Shown here piece by piece: positions 17,359 to 25,447 of a DNA stretch of 42,341 nucleotides. This DNA comes from Pacificimonas flava (GTDB taxonomy: Bacteria > Pseudomonadota > Alphaproteobacteria > Sphingomonadales > Sphingomonadaceae), in the NCBI RefSeq assembly GCF_000342165.1, contig NZ_AMRV01000014.1, positions 1 through 42,341 of the forward strand, in the 5' to 3' direction. The first letter of the stretch is position 1, and each line of letters opens with the position of its first letter. The position numbers and the translations under genes were made by a program. Below the pieces are notes generated by a model, which did not search any database, had not been told where the DNA came from, and saw only the letters and a program-made list of their open reading frames with translations.

Positions 17359-17786
17359 CGCGTCCTCTCCGTTGCCGGCGAGGCCCGTAGGCGCGTGCCA
17401 AACTCCCGCTCGAACGCCTGCATCATCTCGATCGCCCAGCTATGCTGCTCGTCCCAGTCGCTGCGGTCGTCATAGCCGCGGCTGAGCGTCGCGCGAACGG
17501 CCGTCTTCTTTCGGCCCTCCTTCTGTTCCCAGGAAAGACTCTCGCCGATGGCCGACTGAATGGTGGCACGATCAAGGTAGAGACTCTCGAATTGCCGGCG
17601 ATCTTCGTCGCGCTCGTTGTTCAGATTGACCTGGATCGCGTCCCGGCGAACGCTCAAGCTGATGTGGGAGCCCGGCACGATGTCCCGCATTGGCGCCCAG
17701 TTTTTCCCCGGCGGCCTCATGTCCAATCCGGCCTTTTTGGCACGCTGGGTGAAGATGGCGAGGTAGCTCACCAGGGCATCATCCAT
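17355..17786 (-). CDS. DUF4268-like protein
   Basis: A 143-aa protein of the DUF4268 type, a small alpha/beta fold often seen beside or fused to restriction and other defence proteins. Visible features fitting the family are the central strand pattern ISLSVRRDAIQVNLNNE, an acidic helix FESLYLDRATIQSAIGESLS, WEQKEGRKKTAVRA, and a C-terminal helix HSWAIEMMQAFEREFGTRL. No catalytic motif is evident. It overlaps the McrB start (ATGA, 17355-17358) and the helicase stop (8 nt), so it is an integral part of the operon. A structural or sensor role is possible but not shown. The function of the family is unknown. Confidence 0.7.
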   Translation of the reverse strand: MDDALVSYLAIFTQRAKKAGLDMRPPGKNWAPMRDIVPGSHISLSVRRDAIQVNLNNERDEDRRQFESLYLDRATIQSAIGESLSWEQKEGRKKTAVRATLSRGYDDRSDWDEQHSWAIEMMQAFEREFGTRLRASPATERTR

Positions 17787-20700
17787 AAACCCCTCCCGAC
17801 GCTTCCGCCCTAAGCCATGCCAGCGTGTTTATCAGTCGCAGGTGCTCGACCGTTTTGGCGTCGAGATCGAGGAGCTTGGGATTGGCCAGGACCACTGCGA
17901 GCGTTCGCGACCGGCTGATTGCCACATTGAGGCGGTTCTTCGAATAGAAAAAATCGACGTGACGCGGCAGATCTTCGGGCGTCGAGGTGGTCAGCGAGAC
18001 GATCACTACCTCGGCCTCCTGGCCCTGGAACTTGTCGACGGTCCCGACGCGCGTGCCCTCGGGTAGCCGGGCCTTCAAGGCATTCACCTGCATGTTGTAT
18101 GGCGCGACAACGAGAATATTCTCCATCCCCAAGGCCTTCTCGTTTCCTGCTCGATCCACAAATCGCTGCCGGAACAGGCTCTCGATCAGCTCCGCGGCGA
18201 ACTCGACCTCCTCGTCGCTGCGCTGACCGCAGCCGCTATGCCCCATCTCCACCAGCCGGATGCCCGACGGCTGCAGCGCCTCGTGCGCCGCCGAGAGGAC
18301 AAGCGCTTGGCGACCGTTATCTTCCTCCGCCTTCAGGCGGCCGTCATAGACTGCCCTCGAGATGAACCCACAGATGGTTGGGTGCATGCGCCAGCTGGTG
18401 TCGAGGAGAATACCCCGGTCGGCAGCGATCGTTGCTTCGCCCTGGAGCAAGTAGTCGAGCACCGACAGCCCGCTTTCGCCCGGATGCGCGCCCTCGATGG
18501 GCTGGCCGAGTTGCATCTGGTCGCCGACGAGGATGATATTTCGAGCTGCGGCGCCCATCGCGACGAGGTGCCCAAGCGACACCTGGCCCGCTTCGTCGAT
18601 GAAAAGGTACTCGAAATACTGGTCGAACTCCGGCATCCCGAAGAGCCAAGCCGTCCCGCCGACCAGCTGCGATCCCTGGTCGAGAATGTCGCTCGCGCGG
18701 TCGAAGTCCTGGATCATGCGACCGCTCAGATGCGTGTCGGTATCGGCCCGGTTCACCTTCTTTGCCCCGTCGAAGGAGAAACCTTCCTCGGCAGCGACCT
18801 GCTCAACCTTGGCAAGCAGGTTGTTGATGGCCTTGTGGCTGTTCGACGAGACGCCCACCCTCTTGCCCGCCTTGAGCAGGGCAACGATCACATGGGCGCT
18901 GGTAAAGGTCTTGCCGGTGCCCGGCGGCCCCTGGATGAACAGGGTCGATCGCTCCAGCGCGAGCGCGCGGCGCGTCGCAGCCTCGACCAGGCTCTCGCTC
19001 TCCCCGACAAGATTGCCGCCGGGCCATGCGTCCAAGCGCGGCGGTGCGCGCTCGATGAGATCGACGATCGCCTGGTATCGGTCGCCGGCCGCCGCTCCCG
19101 ACGCCCGAAGCTCGCGTGTCAGCTCGTTGCCGCCCGTTGCCAGATATTCCGCGACCCTCAGGACAGCACCTTCGAGAACGTCCGTGTCGATCGGCCACCC
19201 TGGGATCATCGAACCGCCCAGAGGCCAGTCCGTCCCGGACTTCACCCCTCGCTTCACTTCCACGAGGCCGGCCTCGCAATCGAGGCTCTGGATGCTGCCC
19301 AGGCGCTGGCGGGATGGTGCGTGCAGCACGTTCTTGCCGGGCTGCAATTTGGTCTCCTGCGGCGGGAAGGAATAGGTGGCGACGATCGATCGCTTCTCCG
19401 GCCGCAACCAGTCTTCGTGCGCCGGCCTGATGTCGCCGATGCACTCGCCATCATCGACAAGGTCGTCCTCGAGCCGCTCGCAGCGGTCGAACACGGCCCA
19501 TTGCTCGGGCTTCTTTGCGCGGCGGTGAAAATCGATGAGGTGCGCGAGGAGCTCGCGGCCGCGCTTGGACAGCCCGGCCGCCTGCTCGCGAACCAGCCGG
19601 CGAAGCTGCTCGCGCCGGATTTCGGCCGGGTCCTCTTCGTCCGGCACGACCGGCGGGGCATTGCGGCGCGCCCACCATTCGATCCCGCCCGGCCTCAGCT
19701 CGAGCAGCCAGTTCCGCAGCCCCTCGGTGTTTTCGCAATCGACCCGGTTGTAATCGAGGATGTCTTGGAGGAGCTTCTCGTCACGCGTGTCGCGCCACCG
19801 GTGATAGAAGACGATGGATTGATCCGCCTTGGTGACCGCTTCGTCCCTGGTCGCGGCGAAGAACGCCTCCAGCGCCTTGAGGCTCATCGACGGTTGGGAG
19901 GTACGGATCGCGTGCCGAGCGACCGAATAGAGATCGACGAATTTCTCGGCGCGCAACAGGGCATCGACGGCATCCTCGCGGGATGCGTAAGCGGTCGACA
20001 GGCGCCGTAAGGCGGTGACCTCATAAGCCGCGTAGTGATAGATGTGCGCATCCGGGTGGGCGCTCACATGCGCGGTGAGGAGGTCCACAATGCGCTCGAA
20101 CACAATCCGCTCGGCGTCGCGGTCGTGGGCCCATTCGGCGATGAAGCGCGGCTGACCTTCCTCGCGGTAGTGGATGCCCCACAGATACTCGAGACCGCTG
20201 GGAAAGAGCGGATCTCCCTCAAGGTCGAAGAAGAAGTCCGCTGGATCCGGAGCAGGGAGCCTAGCGAAGCCGCGGTCGGGCTGCACCGGCAGCACTTCGA
20301 TCCGACGGTCGCCGGTCCTCGCCTCGACCTGAAGGGCAGCTTGCCCGCGCAGACGCGCGAACGTCTCGGCGGACATCTTGGGGATGCGCGCGTCCTCCTG
20401 GGTCTTGGCTAGTGCCTCGACCGAGTTGACGCCCGCGGTGCGCAGGTTGTCGATCTGCCCGCGGCTGATGCCCGCCACGAGGCTCAGGTGGTCCGCCTCT
20501 TCCCAGATCGACTCACAATGATCGCGCCAGCCGCAATAACCGCAGGCCGAGCACGGCTCTCCTACCGAGCTTTTCGCCCCTGAGCCGATGAACGCGAGAT
20601 AGCGCGCCTTGGCATTCGACAGGGTGAACCGGAACTCTACACGCCTGAATGACTCCTCGCGGCCATCGCCGAGCACGAGGTGCATTGAATGCGGCGGCGT

Positions 20701-21186
20701 TCCCTGCACACCAGCGATGAGATCGGAGTAGAGGCCGAGCTGGAGAACGTGCTTTGGAGCGGGCGTCCGCGCGAGCTTGGTGTCGATCGGCTCATACGAC
20801 CAGGCGGCGTTGGCTGAGGGAACTTCCACCCGACGCAGGAAGTCCGCAAAGCCGTGCCAGGGCGGCGCTAGGAAGGTGGCCTGGTAGATGATTTCGTGCC
20901 CCGTGCGCATTGCGGCCAACGTCGCCTGCGCCCTCGCCTCAAGGTTGCCGTCGCCTGCGATCTCGGCGACATCATGCCCAGCCGCCTTCAACTGCGCGAA
21001 ATAGTTCGCCTCGTGGGCGTGGCCGGCCTGCTGGATCAGCTGGACGCTCTCGTCGTCTTCGGCCCTGTCGGGCAGGGATTGCGGGTCGAGAAGCTTTTTC
21101 AGGTTCAAGGCGACCGCGTGGGAACAGCCGAGGAAGGTATTCAAGTCCGACGCGGAATGAAGAAGCGAATCGTTGTACCGGCGCAT
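17779..21186 (-). CDS. TM0106-type RecB-like nuclease / 3'-5' exonuclease / SF1 helicase fusion
   Basis: A 1135-aa three-part enzyme. (1) Residues 1-300: a Cas4/AddB-like RecB nuclease, with an early Cys (FLGCSH), GFADFLRR, the D-x-K pair in YEPIDTKLA at about 129, and CSACGYCGWRDHC at about 208. The four cysteines could hold an iron-sulfur cluster. (2) Residues ~310-500: an RNase H-like exonuclease domain, with FFFDLEGDP at about 313, IYHYAAYE, and DYNRVDCENT. (3) Residues ~735-1130: a UPF1/Dna2-like SF1 helicase, with FIQGPPGTGKTFTS at about 745, YLFIDEAGQVSLGH at about 860, GDQMQLGQPIEG, and VDKFQGQEAEVVIVS at about 1048, then NRLNVAISRSR. It is first in the operon. Similar proteins occur alone in many bacteria; coupling with McrBC suggests end resection or degradation of targeted DNA (inference). 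All motifs look intact. Confidence 0.9.
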   Translation of the reverse strand: MRRYNDSLLHSASDLNTFLGCSHAVALNLKKLLDPQSLPDRAEDDESVQLIQQAGHAHEANYFAQLKAAGHDVAEIAGDGNLEARAQATLAAMRTGHEIIYQATFLAPPWHGFADFLRRVEVPSANAAWSYEPIDTKLARTPAPKHVLQLGLYSDLIAGVQGTPPHSMHLVLGDGREESFRRVEFRFTLSNAKARYLAFIGSGAKSSVGEPCSACGYCGWRDHCESIWEEADHLSLVAGISRGQIDNLRTAGVNSVEALAKTQEDARIPKMSAETFARLRGQAALQVEARTGDRRIEVLPVQPDRGFARLPAPDPADFFFDLEGDPLFPSGLEYLWGIHYREEGQPRFIAEWAHDRDAERIVFERIVDLLTAHVSAHPDAHIYHYAAYEVTALRRLSTAYASREDAVDALLRAEKFVDLYSVARHAIRTSQPSMSLKALEAFFAATRDEAVTKADQSIVFYHRWRDTRDEKLLQDILDYNRVDCENTEGLRNWLLELRPGGIEWWARRNAPPVVPDEEDPAEIRREQLRRLVREQAAGLSKRGRELLAHLIDFHRRAKKPEQWAVFDRCERLEDDLVDDGECIGDIRPAHEDWLRPEKRSIVATYSFPPQETKLQPGKNVLHAPSRQRLGSIQSLDCEAGLVEVKRGVKSGTDWPLGGSMIPGWPIDTDVLEGAVLRVAEYLATGGNELTRELRASGAAAGDRYQAIVDLIERAPPRLDAWPGGNLVGESESLVEAATRRALALERSTLFIQGPPGTGKTFTSAHVIVALLKAGKRVGVSSNSHKAINNLLAKVEQVAAEEGFSFDGAKKVNRADTDTHLSGRMIQDFDRASDILDQGSQLVGGTAWLFGMPEFDQYFEYLFIDEAGQVSLGHLVAMGAAARNIILVGDQMQLGQPIEGAHPGESGLSVLDYLLQGEATIAADRGILLDTSWRMHPTICGFISRAVYDGRLKAEEDNGRQALVLSAAHEALQPSGIRLVEMGHSGCGQRSDEEVEFAAELIESLFRQRFVDRAGNEKALGMENILVVAPYNMQVNALKARLPEGTRVGTVDKFQGQEAEVVIVSLTTSTPEDLPRHVDFFYSKNRLNVAISRSRTLAVVLANPKLLDLDAKTVEHLRLINTLAWLRAEASGGVYG

Positions 21187-21311
21187 CGGACCCCCATCCC
21201 TGACATGTGCGACATAATCGGTCCTGAGCCCCCGCTACGCCTCTCGCTCAGTCTAGACGGAGACCCTGCTTCGTTGCAAGCTAAGTGCCTGTATTGCGGG
21301 AGCGCGCGACA

Positions 21312-21644
21312 ATGCCGGAATGGACGACCGTGCCGTTGGAGTATGAGGCGGCGAGCGGCCAATCGGACGTCTTCGTAAAGGCCGCCTCGCCGATCGACGC
21401 AGCCAGCCTCAGCAAGACCACGCCCGCGCCGACGGCAAGGCAAGCCTATTTCCACGAGTATCTGAAGCGGATCTCGTGGCACCTCGGCAGCCGGTCGATT
21501 CCCATATTCCTCGACTTCAACGGCGACCGCCGAAGGATGGACAAGGGCTGCATCGGACATGCGGTTGCTGCCGGCGTGCTCAAGCCGCCCGTCAATGGCC
21601 CCGACGGGATCAGCCATGTCGAACTCGTAGGCAGCCAAACCTAG
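21312..21644 (+). CDS. Small protein of unknown family, divergent from defence operon
   Basis: A 110-aa protein from the ATG at 21312; a GTG at 21285 would add nine residues. I do not recognise a family. It looks coding, with a balanced composition and a structured second half (QAYFHEYLKRISWHLGSRSI, then PIFLDFNGDRRRMDKGCIGH). There is no signal peptide or membrane segment. It is transcribed away from the nuclease-helicase gene across a 125-nt gap, and lies inside the repeats that flank the operon. It could be a regulator or accessory factor of the system, but no helix-turn-helix is evident. The opposite strand is also open here but less protein-like. Confidence 0.5.
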   Translation: MPEWTTVPLEYEAASGQSDVFVKAASPIDAASLSKTTPAPTARQAYFHEYLKRISWHLGSRSIPIFLDFNGDRRRMDKGCIGHAVAAGVLKPPVNGPDGISHVELVGSQT

Positions 21645-21715
21645 CTCGGCTTGCCGAAGGGACGAAAATCCTTCCGGGTTATTCCACGACCGGACAGTTC
21701 GGCATCGGCCATTCC

Positions 21716-21738
21716 TGGGCCGGTTTCGGACTGTCCGC
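21716..21738 (+). repeat. Degenerate intergenic repeat, copy 4
   Basis: TGGGCCGGTT, then TCGGACTGTCCG. It shares the TGGGCCGGTT start with copies 1 and 2, and CGGACTG with copy 3. It lies just beyond the small gene at the upstream edge of the McrBC region. Confidence 0.55.
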
Positions 21739-21894
21739 TTTCAGTTCCCAACGTAGGCAGAGCCGACATTAAGCTTGCGACCCCATTTTGTTGTTTGAGT
21801 TATCGGAAAATGCACCTGAACACGGACGGTACCATAGCATCCGTCCGCCTAGACGGATATCGAGCTTCAGCTGGATGAATTGGTTGTCGCCGAT

Positions 21895-22025
21895 GACCGT
21901 ACCGCAGGTCGTCTCTGGATCCGCGAGGCTTGCGAAACATGTGTTTGATGCCATTGCGATCCTTGTAGCGGCCATAGTCAGGGTGCTTGGGCACCTTAAA
22001 ATTGAGTGCGGTGGGAGAATGCCAC
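21895..22025 (-). pseudogene. IS5-family transposase remnant (C-terminal piece)
   Basis: On the minus strand a short frame reads NFKVPKHPDYGRYKDRNGIK followed by HMFRKPRGSRDDLRY. This resembles the 'RKVPxxYDRxLYxxRHxIENMFxxLKxxRRxxTRYD' end of IS5-group DDE transposases, which includes the catalytic Glu region; here Glu is replaced by Lys (IKHMF). No inverted repeats or other parts of the element were found. The ~600 nt between 21645 and 22241 otherwise hold only repeat copy 4 and palindromes. Confidence 0.4.
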
Positions 22026-22080
22026 GCATCTCATTGGTTTGAGAAAGCGGTGGTCGACCGCTGCGAGCGATGTCCCGCCT

Positions 22081-22097
22081 AAACTTCGACGAAGTTT
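22081..22097. promoter_or_regulatory. Perfect 17-nt palindrome upstream of the efflux operon
   Basis: AAACTTCGACGAAGTTT, with 8-bp arms around one central base. A related half-site (TCGAAGTT) recurs at about 22122-22129. It lies about 175 nt before the RND gene with no regulator gene beside it. It looks like a dimeric repressor operator; the protein is unknown. Confidence 0.45.
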
Positions 22098-22209
22098 TAA
22101 CATTTGCTCTTTGTCGTTCTGTCGAAGTTAGCACTTCCGCGCAGGGGAGAGAAAATACAACTTAGTGGGACAGACCGAGCAGACATAAGTTTGCGTTAAG
22201 ATATGGCTT

Positions 22210-22242
22210 CTTTGAGACCTCTCGATGGGAGGTTCAAAGCAA
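22210..22242 (+). promoter_or_regulatory. Dyad covering a GGGAGG Shine-Dalgarno; possible MerR-type promoter
   Basis: CTTTGA-G-ACCTCTC (22210-22223) pairs with GGGAGGTTCAAAG (22227-22239) across the triloop GAT: a 13-bp stem with one bulged G. As RNA it would hide the GGGAGG (22227-22232) that serves the ATG at 22242. As DNA it looks like a MerR-family site, with a dyad inside a long spacer after a -35-like TTGAGA at 22212-22217. The matching -10 (around 22237) is weak. Confidence 0.5.
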
Positions 22243-22271
22243 TGTTGACTTCAGCAACGCAGGGCGCTTGA
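22242..22271 (+). CDS. Possible 9-codon leader peptide
   Basis: ATG at 22242 is followed by eight codons (MLTSATQGA) and a TGA that overlaps the RND gene start (TGATG, 22269-22273). GGGAGG lies 9 nt upstream, a much better ribosome site than the one before the RND gene. Translation of this mini-frame could hand ribosomes to the pump gene. If the promoter is the MerR-type one, the mRNA would begin after this ATG and the peptide would not exist. Confidence 0.35.
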   Translation: MLTSATQGA

Positions 22272-25200
22272 TGATCGGGCTGGTGCGCACGGCGCTCGCG
22301 AAGCCGCTGACATTCATCGTGATGGCGGTGCTGATCTTCGGCATCGGCACATTGTCGATCATGCGCATGCCAGTGGATATCTTCCCGCGCATTGGCGTGC
22401 CGGTGATCGCCACGGCCTGGACCTATAACGGTCTTTCGCCGCGGGACATGGCCGGACGCATCGTTACCCCTTACGAACGGGTGCTGACCAGCGCCGTCAA
22501 CAATATCCAGCGGATCGAGAGCCAATCGCTGAACGGTGTTGCGGTGGTGAAGATCTATTTCCAACCGGGCGTCGATATCCGGACCGCCACCGCGCAGGTC
22601 ACCTCCATTTCGCAGACGATCCTGCGCCAGCTTCCGCCCGGCATCACGCCGCCGATGATCGTCAATTACGATGCCTCCACCGTGCCGATCCTGCAGCTGG
22701 CCCTGTCGGGTGAGGGGTTGAGCGAGCAGCAATTGTTCGATCTGGGCCTGAACCAGATCCGGCCGCAAATGGTGACCGTGCCCGGCGTAGCGATGCCGTT
22801 TCCGTCGGGCGGCAAGCAGCGGCAGATGCAGATCGACGTCGATCCGGAGGCGCTGCAGGCACGTGGCCTGTCGGCGCAGGACGTCGCCGACGCGCTGGCC
22901 GCGCAAACGCAGATCAGCCCGGTCGGCTTCGCCAAGATCGGGGATCTGCAATATAATATCCGGCTCAACAACGCGCCCGCTTCCGTCGATCAGCTGAGCA
23001 GCCTGCCGGTGAAGGTGGTGGACGGTGCCACCATTCAGATGCGCGACATCGCCCAAGTGCGCGACGGATCCGCGCAGCAGATCAACGTCGTGCATGTCGA
23101 CGGGCAGCGATCCGCATTGATGACCGTTCTGAAGAGCGGCAGCGCCTCCACCCTTACCATCGTAGGGGCCATCAAGGACCGCCTGCCCGAAGTGATGGGA
23201 GGGCTACCTGATTCGCTAAAAATCACGCCAATCGGCGATCAGTCCGAACTGGTGAAGGCGGCGGTATCCTCCGTGGTGATAGAAGGCGCACTGGCAGCGC
23301 TGCTCACATCCCTGACGATTCTACTATTCTTGGGATCGTGGCGATCCACCATCATTATCGTCACCGCCATACCGCTGGCCATCCTCGGTTCCATCGCGGC
23401 GCTGGGCGCAGTGGGCCACACGCTGAACCTAATGACGCTGAGCGGGCTGGTGCTGGCCATCGGCATTCTGGTGGACGACGCAACCGTGACGATCGAGAAT
23501 ATCAACTGGCATCTGGAACGGGGCAAGGGCGTGATCGCCGCCATAATGGACGGCGCGGCACAGATCGTGAAGCCCGCGCTGGTTGCGTTGCTGAGCATCT
23601 GCATCGTCTTCGTTCCGATGTTCTTCCTGCCGGGCATTGCGGGCTATCTGTTCGTGCCACTGGCGCTGGCCGTGATGTTCGCGCTGATCACATCCTTCGT
23701 TCTTGCGCGCACATTAGTGCCGACGATGGCCATGTATCTCCTGCGCCCGCATGCAGAAGGGGCGGAAACGCGCCCGTCGCGCAATGTGCTGGTCCGCTTC
23801 CAGCGCGGTTTCGACAGAGGATTTGAACGCATGCGGGCCCGCTATGGCGACGTTCTAAGCCGGGTGCTGGGGGTGCGGCGGAAATTCGCTGTGCTGTTCC
23901 TTGCTGGCATGGCAGCCTCACTTGCTCTTGTACCGCTGTTGGGCCGCGATTTTTTTCCGGCCGTGGATTCCGGCCAGATTGCCCTGCATGTGCGAACGCC
24001 TGCTGGCACCAGGATAGAAAAAAGCTCCGCCACCTTCGCCAGGGTGCAGGACCGCATCCGCGAGGTGATCCCGCCTGCCGAGATCGAATCCATGGTCGAC
24101 AATATCGGCATATCGCTGGCGCCGCTGAACAATATCTACGCCAATACCGGCACAGTGGGGCCGAACGAAGGTGATATCCTGATCACCCTTGCGGAAGGGC
24201 ACGAGGCCACGGACGACTATGTGCGCGAATTGCGCCGCGAACTGCCGCTGAGTTTCCCTGGCCTAAATTTCGCTTTCCTGCCTGCGGACATGACCAGCCA
24301 GATCCTGAATTTCGGGTCGCCGGCGCCGATCGATATTCAGATCCGTGGCCGCGATATCCCGGCAAACCAGCAATATGCGCAAAAGCTTTTGGAACGGCTG
24401 CGCCAAATTCCCGGGCTGGTCGATGCCCGCATCCAGCAATCGACCCGCTATCCGCAGCTGAACGTGGACGTCGACCGGACCCGGATCGCGCAATACGGCC
24501 TCAACCAGCGCGATGTGACGGCGAGCATCGGCACCGCGCTGGCAGGCACGGCGCAAAGCTCGCCCGTATTCTACCTCAACCCCGAAAACGGAGTGTCGTA
24601 CCCGGTGGTGGCGCAATTGCCGGAACGCGAGGTGAGTTCCGTGTCGGATCTGGCCGCACTGCCGGTTGCGGGCAAGGACGGCGTGGTATCACAAACTCTG
24701 AGCGGTATCGGGCGGATCACCCGCAGCAATACGATGTCGGTGGTGAGCAAATACAACATCCAGCCGGTCATCAACATCTACGCCACTACGCAGGGCCGCG
24801 ACCTTGGCGCCGTGGCCGGGGACGTGAATGCCGCCATCGCTTCGCTGGAAGAGGATCTGCCCGATGCGTCCAGCGCCACGCTGCGCGGGCAGTACGAGAC
24901 GATGAACATCGCTTTCAGCGGCCTGGGCTTCGGGCTGATCGCAGCCATCGTGCTGATCTATCTGGTAATCGTGGTGAACTTCCAGAGCTGGGTGGATCCG
25001 CTGGTCATCATCGGCGCGCTTCCGGCCGCGCTGGCGGGCATTGCCTGGATGCTGTTCCTGACCGGTACCACCCTGTCGGTGCCGGCGCTGATCGGCGCAA
25101 TCATGGCCATGGGCGTTTCGACCGCTAATGCCATCCTTGTCGTCAGTTTCGCGCGAGAGCGGCTGGCAGAAACGGATAACGCGGCAACCGCCGCGCTGGA

Positions 25201-25447
25201 GGCGGGGATGGTCCGCCTGCGCCCGGTGCTGATGACGGCGCTGGTCATGATCATCGGTATGACGCCCATGGCCCTGGGTCTTGGCGAAGGCGCGGAGCAG
25301 AATGCGCCGCTCGGCCGGGCGGTGATCGGCGGACTGCTTTTCGCCACCGTGGCCACGCTGTTTGTCGTGCCCGCCCTCTTCAGCATCGCCCACCGCAAGG
25401 GCGCACCCAGGACCCGCACAATTGAACTGGAACCCAGCCATGTCTGA
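22271..25447 (+). CDS. RND-family efflux pump, inner-membrane permease
   Basis: A 1058-aa proton-driven exporter of the RND superfamily, exporting drugs, lipophilic compounds or possibly metals. It has 12 membrane segments with two large periplasmic loops. The first helix begins LTFIVMAVLIFGIGTLSIMR. Helix 4 carries the proton-relay acidic pair GILVDDATVTIENI at about residues 397-410, and the second-half repeat carries GAIMAMGVSTANAILVVSFA. The helix-4 DD motif without a third acidic residue is closer to drug-type (HAE) than heavy-metal (HME) pumps. The ATG at 22271 is chosen over the TTG before it. The gene comes first, before the MFP and OMF genes, the reverse of the usual MFP-RND order. 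It overlaps the MFP gene by 8 nt. Confidence 0.93.
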   Translation: MIGLVRTALAKPLTFIVMAVLIFGIGTLSIMRMPVDIFPRIGVPVIATAWTYNGLSPRDMAGRIVTPYERVLTSAVNNIQRIESQSLNGVAVVKIYFQPGVDIRTATAQVTSISQTILRQLPPGITPPMIVNYDASTVPILQLALSGEGLSEQQLFDLGLNQIRPQMVTVPGVAMPFPSGGKQRQMQIDVDPEALQARGLSAQDVADALAAQTQISPVGFAKIGDLQYNIRLNNAPASVDQLSSLPVKVVDGATIQMRDIAQVRDGSAQQINVVHVDGQRSALMTVLKSGSASTLTIVGAIKDRLPEVMGGLPDSLKITPIGDQSELVKAAVSSVVIEGALAALLTSLTILLFLGSWRSTIIIVTAIPLAILGSIAALGAVGHTLNLMTLSGLVLAIGILVDDATVTIENINWHLERGKGVIAAIMDGAAQIVKPALVALLSICIVFVPMFFLPGIAGYLFVPLALAVMFALITSFVLARTLVPTMAMYLLRPHAEGAETRPSRNVLVRFQRGFDRGFERMRARYGDVLSRVLGVRRKFAVLFLAGMAASLALVPLLGRDFFPAVDSGQIALHVRTPAGTRIEKSSATFARVQDRIREVIPPAEIESMVDNIGISLAPLNNIYANTGTVGPNEGDILITLAEGHEATDDYVRELRRELPLSFPGLNFAFLPADMTSQILNFGSPAPIDIQIRGRDIPANQQYAQKLLERLRQIPGLVDARIQQSTRYPQLNVDVDRTRIAQYGLNQRDVTASIGTALAGTAQSSPVFYLNPENGVSYPVVAQLPEREVSSVSDLAALPVAGKDGVVSQTLSGIGRITRSNTMSVVSKYNIQPVINIYATTQGRDLGAVAGDVNAAIASLEEDLPDASSATLRGQYETMNIAFSGLGFGLIAAIVLIYLVIVVNFQSWVDPLVIIGALPAALAGIAWMLFLTGTTLSVPALIGAIMAMGVSTANAILVVSFARERLAETDNAATAALEAGMVRLRPVLMTALVMIIGMTPMALGLGEGAEQNAPLGRAVIGGLLFATVATLFVVPALFSIAHRKGAPRTRTIELEPSHV

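Noticed and set aside
18238-20010. Long plus-strand open frame (590 codons) opposite the nuclease-helicase gene
   Set aside because: Antisense shadow of conserved helicase and exonuclease motifs; composition is not protein-like.
12887-21186. Operon as DISARM, BREX, Druantia or Zorya
   Set aside because: No methyltransferase, PglZ/PglX, DrmA/DrmB, DruE or ZorA/ZorB-like proteins. McrB and McrC motifs define it better.
21141-21638. Minus-strand open frame overlapping the start of the nuclease-helicase and the small divergent gene
   Set aside because: Would cross the start and promoter region of the operon. The plus-strand frame is more protein-like.
21839-21858. Hairpin ATCCGTC/GACGGAT as a terminator
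   Set aside because: No T-run on either strand, and no gene end nearby that needs it.
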